DNA of 64,000 bases from NCBI GenBank assembly GCA_964430855.1, contig CAYSHC010000008.1:1-64000 (forward strand), given 5' to 3'. The notes below the pieces were generated by a model. It saw nothing but the letters and a program-made list of their open reading frames with translations. It was not told where the DNA came from and made no database searches. The translations under genes were made by a program, and so were the position numbers. Below are positions 8,822 to 18,100 of the stretch, one piece after another (position 1 is the first letter of the stretch; the number at the start of each line of letters is the position of its first letter). The stretch comes from JAEZDP01 sp964430855. Its GTDB lineage: Bacteria; Acidobacteriota; Vicinamibacteria; Vicinamibacterales; Vicinamibacteraceae.

Positions 8822-8891
8822 GGGGTCAGGTCTCGATGTGCGCGTGCCTGGGGTCAGGTCTCGACTTGAACACCCCTGGGGTCAGGTCTCG
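8822..8891 (+). repeat. Three copies of a 14-bp repeat with 28-bp period
   Basis: GGGGTCAGGTCTCG occurs at 8822-8835, 8850-8863 and 8878-8891, with start-to-start spacing of exactly 28 bp each time. The 14-bp spacers differ in sequence. The first copy abuts the AKR stop codon. The same 14-mer in reverse orientation occurs at 11745-11786 and inside the addB-like gene at 13055-13095. Confidence 0.9.
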
Positions 8892-8932
8892 CGACGCAAA
8901 CGTGGCAGAATCTGCGCCTCAGAGGGGGATCC

Positions 8933-9955
8933 ATGCTCAGCCCGATCCTGCCGCCCCGCGGCACGCTCCGTCCTGCAGTCCTGGCGTTCGCCGTCGCGTG
9001 CGTCACGATGATGCCCGCGCTTCGCGCCGCCGACGGCGGTCCCGCGCACCGACAGCCGTCGCCGGACGCCACGCGCCAGCCGGCCGCGCTGCCGGAGCGC
9101 CCTTGGGTGATCGCCCACCGCGGCGCGTCGGCGTACGCACCCGAGAACACCATCCCGGCGTTCGAGAAGGCGATCGAGCAGCAGGCGACGTTCGTCGAGA
9201 TCGACATCCAGCGGACGAAGGACGGCGCCATCGTCTGCCTCCACGACCTGACGCTCGACCGGACCACCGACGTCGCGCAGGTGTTCCCCGACCGCGCCCG
9301 CCCGACGTCGCAGGCTGACGGGCCGCGCTTCTGGCTCGAGGACTTCACGCTGGAGGAGGTCAGGCAGCTCGACGCCGGACGCTGGTTCGGCGACGCGTTC
9401 GCCGGCACGCGCATCCCCACGTTCGCCGAAACCGTCGCCGTCATCCGCGGCAGGACGGGCCTCTACATCGAGCTCAAGGCACCCGAACGGTACCCCGGTA
9501 TCGAGCGGCAGCTGCTCGAGGAGCTGCGGGCGCTCGGGCTCGCGACGCCTGGCGCCGTCCCCGGCTCGCCGATCCTCGTCCAGTCGTTCACCGTCGAGAG
9601 CCTCGAGACGTTCGCCTCGTTCGACACGGGGCTGCCGATCCACCTGCTGTTCTCCGGACGCGACGCGGCGAAGTGGCTGTCGCCGGACGGGCTTGCGCGC
9701 GTGCGCACGTTTGCGACAGGCCTGGGGCCGGAGAAGGGGGTCTTCACCACGCACTCGTCCGAGCTGCGCGAGGCGCAGCGAGCCGGGCTGCTCGTCACGC
9801 CGTGGACGTTCCGCGTGACGTCCGCGATGTCGCGGACCGAGGTCACCGCCGACATGGCGCGTCACTACCACAGCTACAGCGTGGACGGCTGGATCACCGA
9901 CAACCCCGACCTCGCCCCGCGCGTCCGGCGTGACGCCGGAAGGATGAGCCGCTGA
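8933..9955 (+). CDS. Glycerophosphodiester phosphodiesterase
   Basis: 340 aa; ATG at 8933 preceded by a purine-rich AGAGGGGGAT. A signal peptide (residues ~12-33) is followed by the GDPD TIM barrel: HRGASAYAPENT (catalytic H and the E/N metal ligands), VEIDIQRTKDG (E-x-D) and VCLHDLTLDRTT (second catalytic H). This periplasmic enzyme hydrolyses glycerophosphodiesters from phospholipid headgroups to glycerol-3-phosphate and an alcohol, as GlpQ does. The SYSVDGWITDNPD near the end is the usual C-terminal barrel strand. It stands alone between repeats and a metallophosphoesterase gene, both of phospho-ester type. Confidence 0.9.
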   Translation: MLSPILPPRGTLRPAVLAFAVACVTMMPALRAADGGPAHRQPSPDATRQPAALPERPWVIAHRGASAYAPENTIPAFEKAIEQQATFVEIDIQRTKDGAIVCLHDLTLDRTTDVAQVFPDRARPTSQADGPRFWLEDFTLEEVRQLDAGRWFGDAFAGTRIPTFAETVAVIRGRTGLYIELKAPERYPGIERQLLEELRALGLATPGAVPGSPILVQSFTVESLETFASFDTGLPIHLLFSGRDAAKWLSPDGLARVRTFATGLGPEKGVFTTHSSELREAQRAGLLVTPWTFRVTSAMSRTEVTADMARHYHSYSVDGWITDNPDLAPRVRRDAGRMSR

Positions 9956-9970
9956 CGCGGCGGCTCATCC
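9924..9970 (+). terminator. Two consecutive hairpins at the GDPD 3' end
   Basis: A 7-bp perfect stem (9924-9930 with 9934-9940, 3-nt loop) is followed one base later by an 11-bp perfect stem (9942-9952 with 9960-9970) whose 7-nt loop starts with the TGA stop codon of the diesterase gene. No T-run follows, so an intrinsic terminator is not certain. The second hairpin also spans the possible -35 of the next gene. Confidence 0.5.
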
Positions 9971-9980
9971 GATCTATCCT
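9952..9980 (+). promoter_or_regulatory. Candidate promoter for the metallophosphoesterase gene
   Basis: CTGACG (9952-9957), 17 bp, then TATCCT (9975-9980). Each hexamer matches the sigma-70 consensus at four positions. The box ends 6 nt before the ATG at 9987, so the transcript would be leaderless or nearly so, in line with the absence of a ribosome-binding site. Confidence 0.4.
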
Positions 9981-9986
9981 CCTCGC

Positions 9987-10928
9987 ATGCCGTACCTGCT
10001 CGATACGCGGCCCTCGCGCCGCACGTTCCTCACGCGCACGGGCGCCGCGCTGGCGGGCGCGGCAGGACTTGCCCGCACGGCGTTGGCCGGCGGCCCCGCC
10101 GACGCCGAGGCGTCGGCTGCGTCGGCCGTGCGAGGGCAGGCGCCTGGACGTCCGCTGCGCCTCGCGCTCCTCTCGGACACGCACGTGCCCGCCGACCCGA
10201 CCGAGGCGTACCGCGGCTTCCGTCCCGTGGACAACCTCAGGCAGGTGGCCGCGCAGGTGGCCGCGACCGACGTCGAAGGCGCCATCATCGCGGGCGACCT
10301 GGCGCGCCTCGTCGGCCTGCCGGACGACTACGCGGCGCTGCGCGGCCTGCTGAAACCGGTAAGCGATCGCGTACCCGTGGGCCTCGTCCTCGGCAACCAC
10401 GACGACCGCCGCAACTTCGCGCAGGCGTTCCCGCCGGCGCCGGACGCGACACCCCTCGTGCCCAACAAGCACGTGCTGGTGATCGAGCGCGAGGGGCTGC
10501 GGTTCGTGCTGCTCGACTCGCTGCTCGCGCCGAATGTCACGCCCGGGCAGCTCGGCAACCAGCAGCGCGCCTGGCTGCGCAGCTGCCTCGAGGGGCAGCC
10601 CCCGCTGCCGACCGCCATCGTCGTGCACCACACGCTCGACGACCAGGACATGGCGCTCGTCGACAGCCACAGGCTGTTCGAGGTGCTCCGTCCGTTCCCG
10701 CAGGTGAAGGCGATCGTCTACGGGCACTCGCACCGTTACCACGTCGAGGAGCGGGACGGCCTGCAGCTCATCAACCTGCCGGCGGTCGGCTACAACTTCG
10801 CCGACAGCGAGCCCGTCGGCTGGATCGACTCGACGTGGCGGGCCGACGGCGTGAGCCTCACGCTGCACGCCGTGGGCGGCAACCGCCAGGCGGATGGCAG
10901 CCGGCGCGAGGTGCGCTGGGTGCGGTAA
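9987..10928 (+). CDS. Tat-exported calcineurin-like metallophosphoesterase
   Basis: 313 aa, ATG at 9987. The N terminus has a twin-arginine motif (SRRTFLTR) and an alanine-rich h-region, so it is likely folded in the cytoplasm and exported. All metallophosphoesterase motifs are present: LLSDTHV (D-x-H), IIAGDLARL (GD), LVLGNHDDR (GNHD), IVVHHTL and IVYGHSHRYH (GHxH). This matches the Icc/CpdA and 5'-nucleotidase-like branch of the superfamily. The substrate cannot be fixed from sequence; a phosphoester linked to the neighbouring glycerophosphodiesterase is possible. No Shine-Dalgarno sequence precedes the start. Confidence 0.85.
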   Translation: MPYLLDTRPSRRTFLTRTGAALAGAAGLARTALAGGPADAEASAASAVRGQAPGRPLRLALLSDTHVPADPTEAYRGFRPVDNLRQVAAQVAATDVEGAIIAGDLARLVGLPDDYAALRGLLKPVSDRVPVGLVLGNHDDRRNFAQAFPPAPDATPLVPNKHVLVIEREGLRFVLLDSLLAPNVTPGQLGNQQRAWLRSCLEGQPPLPTAIVVHHTLDDQDMALVDSHRLFEVLRPFPQVKAIVYGHSHRYHVEERDGLQLINLPAVGYNFADSEPVGWIDSTWRADGVSLTLHAVGGNRQADGSRREVRWVR

Positions 10929-11084
10929 GGTCACTCCACGTGGGCGCGCGCGGTGGGCCATCCCCCGCGCCCCGGCGTCCGCTCGACGCCTGACATCGTG
11001 CCGGTCGCCGGCTCGATGTCGCTCTCGCGTACGTCGCGTTCAGCCGCCTGCGTCAGGCAACGCCTTGCGCGGGCGGCGTCCAGC

Positions 11085-11594
11085 TCAACGCACGCCGTAG
11101 CGGCGGCGCACCAGGTCGGCTTCCGCGTGCAGCAGCGCGAACGTCAGCCGGCTCTCGAAGACCAGCGACAGCGACCCGAAGACGATCGAGGCGACGCCTA
11201 CCACCGCCGACGCGATGGTCGTCCGCACGACGATGGGCAGAAGCGCTGTCTCGCCGGGTGACAGGAAGCCCGCGCCGAGCAGTGCCACCATCGTGCTGAA
11301 CGCGAAGGCCGCGACGGCCAGATAGAAGGCCGTCAGCGCCGACACGATGACCCTGACGCGCCGTTCCGCGCGCGCGAGGTCGCCGATCTCGCGGTCGGTG
11401 ACCGAGCCGGGGTGCTTGTGGTGCTCGAGGCGCTCGGCGAGGACGCGGACGCGGTCGACGGAGCGCGCCAGCCTGTTGCTCGTCCCGAGCAGGAGCACGC
11501 TGGCGGCGTTGGTGAGTAGGGCTGGCGCCGCGATGAACGTCAGGGCGGCAAACGGGCTGTCGGTGGTCAGAGGTGACACGATGTGGGCGTCCAT
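11085..11594 (-). CDS. DUF2721 membrane protein
   Basis: 169 aa from ATG at 11594; an in-frame GTG at 11615 is an alternative and neither has a clear ribosome-binding site. The N-terminal hydrophobic segment (FAALTFIAAPALLTNAASVL) leads into a conserved arginine-rich loop (LGTSNRLARSVDRVRVLAE) and then two further membrane segments. This pattern is that of DUF2721 family inner-membrane proteins, whose function is not known. It is convergent with the metallophosphoesterase gene and divergent from the addB-like gene. Confidence 0.75.
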   Translation of the reverse strand: MDAHIVSPLTTDSPFAALTFIAAPALLTNAASVLLLGTSNRLARSVDRVRVLAERLEHHKHPGSVTDREIGDLARAERRVRVIVSALTAFYLAVAAFAFSTMVALLGAGFLSPGETALLPIVVRTTIASAVVGVASIVFGSLSLVFESRLTFALLHAEADLVRRRYGVR

Positions 11595-11744
11595 GGAGAA
11601 GGGCCGCCGGGCCACCGGCGCGGGACGTGACCAGCGTGGACGTGGTCAGCCCGTCGGGGTGCCCGGCTGGTGGCGGGGCCGACACGGCGTGGCAGCACGC
11701 CGGCTGTCGGCGCCGATTGCGCAAGTATTGCACCGTCTGCGGGG

Positions 11745-11786
11745 CGAGACCTGACCCCAGTGATGCCGGAGTCGAGACCTGACCCC
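11745..11786 (-). repeat. Two reverse copies of the 14-bp repeat, 28-bp period
   Basis: CGAGACCTGACCCC occurs at 11745-11758 and 11773-11786, which is the reverse complement of the repeat at 8822-8891 with the same 28-bp spacing. It lies in the divergent gap just before the addB-like gene's possible -10 box. Confidence 0.9.
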
Positions 11787-11798
11787 GGGCCCGCCGCA

Positions 11799-11804
11799 TA
11801 GAAT
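11799..11804 (+). promoter_or_regulatory. Candidate -10 box for the addB-addA operon
   Basis: TAGAAT lies 14 bp before the ATG at 11819. Transcription from it would give a leader of about 8 nt. It follows directly after the second reverse repeat copy. No convincing -35 was seen. Confidence 0.35.
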
Positions 11805-11818
11805 CCCCTCAGGACTGC

Positions 11819-14800
11819 ATGGACACCCCGACTCTCCCCTGGGACGACCCGCCCGACACGGTGTCCGCCCCGGGCGTCAGGTTCGTCGTCAGCGTCTCGG
11901 CCGCCGATCGCCTCGCGGTCGCGTCCGACGCGCTGGGCGCCGCGGGCGTCGACGACTGGCTGGTGCTCGCGCCGACGCGCGCCCAGGCCGACGAGGTCGT
12001 CCGCCGCGCCTGTGGGGGGCGCGACGCCGTCGTGGGGCGCCACAGGCTCGGCCTGACGACGCTCGCGACGCGCCTTGCGCTGCTCCCGCTCGCCGGCATG
12101 GACGCGACGCCGCTGAGCGGGCTCGGATTCGAGGCGGTCGTCGCCCGCGCGGTCGAGAGCATGCCTGCTCAGGACGAAGACGCACGGCTCGCCGAGGCCC
12201 GGCGGCATCCTGGGTTCCTCGCCGCGCTGGCGTCCACGCTGGCCGAGCTCCGTCTCGCCGACGTCACGCCCGCGCAGATGCGCGCAGCCGGCGGGCGCGC
12301 CGCGCAGCTCGCCCCATACGCCGAGGCGCTCGAGCAGGCGCTCCAGGCGCTGGGACAGGCCGATCACGCACACGTTTTGCGCCTTGCCATTGCCGCCCTC
12401 GACGCCGGCGCGCCCCTCCTGCCGACGCTCGATGACGTGTCGGTGCTGATCGTCGATCCGCCGTGCGACACGTATCTCGAGCGGACGCTTGTCGCGGCCG
12501 TCGTCCGCCGCGCCGGGCGGGCCGTCGTCGTCGGGCCCGCGGGCGACATGGGAGTGCGGGCTCTGGCGTCGGACCTTGGCGTCGACCCGGAGGTGCTGCC
12601 GGCGTACGGCGAGCGGGAGGGCCGGACGCAGGTCCGCCGCGTGCAGGCCTACCTCTTCGAGCCGTCCGCCGATGCCGACGTGCCGCCGGACGCCGACGGC
12701 TCCGTCGTCCTGCTCTCGGCGCCCGGCGAGGGACGGGAGTGTGTCGAGATCGCGAGGTGCCTGGCAGACGCCGCGGCCGACGGGCTGCCGTTCGACGAGA
12801 TGGCGGTCATCGTCCGGGCGCCGCAGCTCTACGCCAGCCATCTCGAGACGGCGCTCCGCCGTGCCGAGGTGCCTGCGTGGTTCGCGCGGGGCACCCGTCG
12901 CCCCGATCCGGCGGGACGCGCGCTCCTGGCGCTCATCGCCTGCGCGCTGGAGCAGGTGTCGGCGCGTCGCTTTGCCGAGTACCTGTCGCTGGGGCAGGTC
13001 CCCACGGACGGCACGACGCAGGAAGACGGTTCGGATTCTGCGACACCGCGGTCGCGAGACCTGACCCCCGACGCGTCGAATCGAGACCTGACCCCAGCCA
13101 GGCGCAGCCCCTGGCGGTGGGAGGGGATCGTCAACGACGCCGCGGTGATCGCGGGTCGCGACAGGTGGCATCGCCGCCTGGCGGGCTATCGCGAGGATCT
13201 GCGGCTGCGCGCAGCGGCCGTGGAGCTCGACGAGCCGGAATCGCCGCGCCTCGAGGGCTTGCGCCGGCAGATGGCACTCGTGGACGAGCTGGCGGCCTTT
13301 GCGCTGCCGATCGTCGACATGCTGGCCGCGTGGCCCGACGGCACGGCGTCCTGGGGCACCTGGCTGGAGCGCCTGCGGGCGCTCGCCTCGACGGCGCTCG
13401 CCCGCACCGACGGCGTCGCCGAGGTACTCGACGAGCTCCAGCCCATGGCCGCGATCGACGGCGTCAGCCTGCGGGAGGTCTTCGACGTCCTGCGCGACAG
13501 GCTGACGCATGCGACCGTGCCCGCGCCGGACGCCCGCTACGGGCGCGTGTTTGTCGGGACGCCCGAGGACGTCCGCGGCCGCACGTTCAGCCTCGTCTGC
13601 GTCCTCGGCCTCTCCGAGCGTGTCTTTCCGCAGCGCAGCCGGCAGGATCCGCTGCTGCTCGACGCCGACAGGCGGCGCCTCTCATCCCGCCTGCGGCTCG
13701 ACGACGACCGCGTGGCACTCGAGCGCCTGCGGCTGCGGCTCGCCGTGGGGGCTGCCTCGGCGCGTCTCGTGACGTCGTTTGCCTCGTTCGATGCCGCGCA
13801 GTCGCGCCCGCGCGTCCCGTCGTTCTACGCGCTCGACATCTACCGCGCGTGCGGCGGCCGGCTGATCGGCTACGAGGACGTCCTGCGCGAGGCCCAGCAG
13901 GCGTCGGGGGCACGTCTGGCCTGGCCCGCCCACGCGGACGCCAGGCGTGCCATCGACCGCACCGAGCACGATCTGTCGGTGCTCCAGCGCTACCTTCGCG
14001 GCGACCTGGACGACGTGCGCGGCCGCGCGCGGTACCTCTTCGAGGGACATCCCGCGCTGCGGCGCTCGCTGCTGATGCAGCACGAGCGCACGCGCCGCCG
14101 CTGGACGGGCAGCGACGGTCTCGTCGCCGAGCGGCATTCGGAAGCGCGGCTGCGTGTGGCGCTGGCGGCGCACCGCCTGAACGCGCGTGCGTACTCGGTG
14201 TCGGCGATCCAGCGGTACGCCGTCTGCCCGTACCAGTTCTACCTCTCGACCATCGTGCGCCTGGCGCCGCGCGAGGAGGCGACGGCCGTCACCTCGCTGG
14301 ACCCGTTGACGCGCGGCTCGATCGTCCACGAGATTCTCGCGACGGCGATGCGGACCTTCGAGGCCAGCGGCTGGCTCCCGATGACGGCCGACCGTGTCGC
14401 CGACGCCGCGCGCGAGGCCGACGCCATCGTCCTGTCGGTGACGGCCAGCCACCGCGATCGCCTGATGCCGCCGGTGGAGCGGATCTGGCTGGACGAGGTC
14501 CAGGCGATTCGGCGCGACGTACGCGAATGGGTGCGCCGCCTGCCCGACGACCAGCGCGGCTGGACGCCGCGCTACGTCGAGTTCGGGTTCGGCTTCGGGC
14601 GCGGCGACGGGCGCGACGAGCACAGCCTTGCCTCCGACGTCACGCTCGAGGGCGGGTGGCGCCTTCACGGCATCATCGACCTCATCGAGCGCGGGCCCGG
14701 CGACACGTGGCGCATCACCGACTACAAGACGGGGCGCAACCGCTTGCCTGCCGAGACCCTCGTCAACAAGGGCGAGACGCTCCAGCCGGTGCTCTACGCG

Positions 14801-15115
14801 ATGGCGCTCGAACGCGCGCTTGGCGGACGCGTGACGGAGGCGCGGCTGTGGTTCTGCACGGCCGACGGCGGTTTCACGGAGCACTTCGTGCCTGTCGAGG
14901 CGACGCACGACCGCAGCGCCCGCGCGCTGGCGACGACCGTGCTCACGGCGGTCGACCGTGCCGTCGAGACCGGCTTCCTGCCCGCCGCCCCGCGCAAGGA
15001 CGCGTGCAAGTGGTGTGACTTCGCGCCGGTCTGCGGGCCCGGCTCGCAGACGCGGACCAGCCGGAAGCTGCGCCAGCCGCTGGGCGATCTGCTGATGGTC
15101 AGGGAGCTGCGATGA
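11819..15115 (+). CDS. addB: AddB-like subunit of a helicase-nuclease (PD-(D/E)XK nuclease, 4Fe-4S)
   Basis: 1098 aa, ATG at 11819. The N-terminal two-thirds resembles the helicase-like part of AddB, but no Walker A motif is visible in the first 100 residues. The C-terminal third is a RecB-family nuclease: GIIDLIERGPGDTWRITDYK carries the catalytic D..D-x-K residues. Four cysteines (C803, C1063, C1066, C1072) frame it as in the iron-sulfur staple of AddB. It is translationally coupled to the addA-like gene (ATGA at 15112). Together they should resect double-strand breaks for recombination. Residues ~413-426 are encoded by two copies of the interspersed 14-bp repeat. Confidence 0.8.
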   Translation: MDTPTLPWDDPPDTVSAPGVRFVVSVSAADRLAVASDALGAAGVDDWLVLAPTRAQADEVVRRACGGRDAVVGRHRLGLTTLATRLALLPLAGMDATPLSGLGFEAVVARAVESMPAQDEDARLAEARRHPGFLAALASTLAELRLADVTPAQMRAAGGRAAQLAPYAEALEQALQALGQADHAHVLRLAIAALDAGAPLLPTLDDVSVLIVDPPCDTYLERTLVAAVVRRAGRAVVVGPAGDMGVRALASDLGVDPEVLPAYGEREGRTQVRRVQAYLFEPSADADVPPDADGSVVLLSAPGEGRECVEIARCLADAAADGLPFDEMAVIVRAPQLYASHLETALRRAEVPAWFARGTRRPDPAGRALLALIACALEQVSARRFAEYLSLGQVPTDGTTQEDGSDSATPRSRDLTPDASNRDLTPARRSPWRWEGIVNDAAVIAGRDRWHRRLAGYREDLRLRAAAVELDEPESPRLEGLRRQMALVDELAAFALPIVDMLAAWPDGTASWGTWLERLRALASTALARTDGVAEVLDELQPMAAIDGVSLREVFDVLRDRLTHATVPAPDARYGRVFVGTPEDVRGRTFSLVCVLGLSERVFPQRSRQDPLLLDADRRRLSSRLRLDDDRVALERLRLRLAVGAASARLVTSFASFDAAQSRPRVPSFYALDIYRACGGRLIGYEDVLREAQQASGARLAWPAHADARRAIDRTEHDLSVLQRYLRGDLDDVRGRARYLFEGHPALRRSLLMQHERTRRRWTGSDGLVAERHSEARLRVALAAHRLNARAYSVSAIQRYAVCPYQFYLSTIVRLAPREEATAVTSLDPLTRGSIVHEILATAMRTFEASGWLPMTADRVADAAREADAIVLSVTASHRDRLMPPVERIWLDEVQAIRRDVREWVRRLPDDQRGWTPRYVEFGFGFGRGDGRDEHSLASDVTLEGGWRLHGIIDLIERGPGDTWRITDYKTGRNRLPAETLVNKGETLQPVLYAMALERALGGRVTEARLWFCTADGGFTEHFVPVEATHDRSARALATTVLTAVDRAVETGFLPAAPRKDACKWCDFAPVCGPGSQTRTSRKLRQPLGDLLMVRELR
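13055..13095 (-). repeat. 14-bp repeat pair inside the addB-like coding region, 27-bp period
   Basis: CGAGACCTGACCCC occurs at 13055-13068 and 13082-13095. Unlike the intergenic copies the period is 27 bp, so each unit encodes RDLTP in the same frame. The surrounding protein segment is a low-complexity linker just before a tryptophan-rich PWRWEGI block. Confidence 0.9.
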
Positions 15116-18100
15116 CGCTGCCGCTGACCGACGTCCGTCCGCTGCCCGACCACGAGGATCGCGAGTGCATCCGCACGTCGCTCGACGAGACGCTCATCGT
15201 CGAGGCTGCCGCGGGCACGGGGAAGACCACGGCGCTCATCGGCCGCATCGTCGCCACGCTCGCCGCGGGACGCGCGCGCATCGACGAGATAGCGGCCGTC
15301 ACGTTCACCGAGAAGGCTGCCGGTGAGCTGAAGCTGCGCCTGCGCGAGGACCTCGAGCGCGCCTACCGCCAGGCACTGACCGGGGCGCCCGCGGAAGCCG
15401 CGCGGCTCGCCGAGGCCCTTGCGCACCTCGAGGAAGCGCACATCAGCACGATCCACGGGTTCTGCGCCGACCTGCTGCGCGAGCGGCCGCTCGAGGCCGG
15501 CGTCGACCCGCGGTTCGAGGTGCTGATGGAGCCCGCGGCCATGCTGCTGCTCGACCAGGCGTTCGACGCCTGGCTGCGGCAGGCGCTCGAGGCGCCCGGG
15601 GAGGGCCTGCGGCGCATCCTCCGCCGGCGCAGCCGCAGCCTCGACGAGGGGGGCGTGATCGACCAGCTCCGTCGCGCCGTCGGCGCACTGGCCGAGTGGC
15701 GCGACTTTCCGGCGCCGTGGCGGCGCGAGCCGTTCGACAGGGCCGAGGGCATCTCCGCGTGCCTCGCGGCCATTCGGACGTTTGCCGAACTCAGCGCGTC
15801 GCCATCGAACGGGAAGGACAACCTGTACGTCGACACCGAGCCGATCCGCCGCTTCGCGCGTCATCACCTTGCCGACCCGTCAGTGATGGCGCACGCGTCG
15901 ACGATCGGTGCCGGGGCGGAGCGCGAGGCCGGCCATCGCAGCGATGGCGTCACGCCCATCACGGCGCCGGGATTCGCGCGCGACGACGATGCGCTGGAGG
16001 CGGCGCTGCTCGACCTGGCGCGCGAGCGGTCGGCCCTTCAGCCCCGCACCGGCAGCAGCAGGACCTACGGCGCCGGCGTCGACCGGGCCGCCGTGCGGGC
16101 GGCGCACGAAGCCCTCTGCGACGCGCTCACCGTGTTTGTCGAAGCCTCCGAGGCCGACATCGCCGCCTGCCTCCAGCAGGAACTGTGGCCCTGCCTGGCC
16201 CGTTACGAGCGGCTGAAGCAGGAGCAGGGCGCGCTCGACTTCGTCGACCTGCTCCTGCGGACGCGCGAGCTGATCGTCAGGGACCGGTCGGTGCGCGCCG
16301 ACTTCCAGCGGCGCTTCGCGCGGATCTTCGTCGACGAGTTCCAGGACACCGATCCGATACAGGCCGAGATCCTGACGCTGCTCGCGGCCGACGACCCCGA
16401 CGTCACGGACTGGCGCGCCGCGCGGCTCGTCCCCGGCAAGCTGTTCATCGTCGGAGACCCGAAGCAGGCGATCTACAGGTTCCGTCGTGCCGACGTCGGG
16501 ACCTACTGGGCCGTCCGCGAGCTGATCCTCGCGCAGCCGAAGTCGCGCGCATGCCAGCTGCGCGCGTGCTTCCGGATCGTGCCGTCGCTCCAGCACGCGA
16601 TCAACGCGGCCTTCGAGCCTGTCATGCGCGGCCAGCTCGCCGAGGAGCAGGCGTCGTACGTCGCGCTCGAGCCCGTGCGCGACGACCCCGCAGAGCAGCC
16701 GACGCTCGTCGCGCTGCCCGTCCCGCGGCCCTACGCCAAGCGGTACGTCAGCGCGCAGGCGATCGAGGCGAGCCTGCCGGATGCCGTTGGCGCCTTCGTC
16801 GCGTGGCTCGTCCAGGACAGCGGGTGGACGGTTGCCGAGACCGGGCCCGACGGCGTCGAGCGGCGCGTCCCCGTGCAGGCACGTCACGTCGCGCTGCTGT
16901 TCCGGCGGTTCGTGTCGTGGGGCGAGGACGTCACGCGGCCCTACCTCGACGCGCTCGAGGCGCGGGGCGTGCCCCATCTGCTCGTGGGAGGACGCACGTT
17001 CCGTCAGCGCGAGGAGGTGGAGGCGCTGCGCGTCACGCTGGCGGCCATCGAACGCCCGGACGACGAGCTGTCGGTGTATGCCTCGCTGCGGAGCCTCCTC
17101 TTTGCCATTCCGGATCACGTGCTGCTCGCGTACAGGGCGGCGGCGCCCACGCGGCGCCTGGATCCCTGGCATCCACTCGATCCCGCGACGCCCGAGGCGC
17201 AGGCGGCGGAACAGGCGGTGCAGGTGGGCGACGGCGTCGTCGGTGGCACCTTCGCCGACGTCGTCGAAGCCCTCGCGCTCATCAGGCGCCTGCACGCGCG
17301 GCGCAACCGCGTGCCGGCCCACGAGACGGTACACGCCGTGCTCGGCGCGACGCGCGCGCACGCGGCGCTCGCGCTGCGGCCCGGCGGCGACCAGGCGCTC
17401 GCCAACGCCCTGCACATCGTCGAGCTCGCGCGCCAGTACGAGGCCGCGGGCGGCCTCTCGTTCCGCGGCTTCGTCGAGCAGCTCGACGACGAGCGGCTGA
17501 CCGACGCCTCCGAGGCGCCGCTGCTCGAGGAGGGCAGCGACGGCGTCCGGCTGATGACCGTGCACAAGGCCAAGGGCCTCGAGTTCCCCGTCGTCGTGCT
17601 GGCAGACATCACCTGCGGGCTCACGGGACGCACGGCGGGCCGGTACCTCGACGCCTCACGCGGGCTGTGCGCGCAGCGCCTCGCGGGATGCACGCCACAC
17701 GAGCTCCTCGAGCAGGCGCCGCTCGAGATGGCGCGCGAGCGGGCCGAGGCGCACCGGCTGGCCTACGTCGCGGCGACACGCGCGCGCGACCTGCTGGTGG
17801 TGCCGGCCGTCGGCGACGACCCGTACCCGGGCGAGAAGCACGGCGAGCGCTGGATCGACGTCCTCAACCCGGTTCTGTACCCTCCGCTCGACGCGAGGCG
17901 GCACCCACGGCCGGCGCCCGGATGCCCGGAGTTCTCGGGGGACACGGTGCTCGAGCGCCCCGACTTCGCGCTGCCCGGCCCGACGACGGTCCTGCCCGGG
18001 GCCTTCACGATGGGCCAGGACGGGGCCATGTACGACGTCGTCTGGTGGGACCCGCAGCAGCTGCACCTCGATGCCACGCTCGTGTTCGGCAAGCGACAGC

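Noticed and set aside
8822..8891. CRISPR-like pattern of short repeats and unlike spacers
   Set aside because: Repeat and spacer are only 14 bp each, there are three units, and no cas gene is nearby.
10929..11084. Possible small gene between the metallophosphoesterase and DUF2721 genes
   Set aside because: Only Arg/Ser-rich frames without starts, ribosome-binding sites or motifs; convergent gap.
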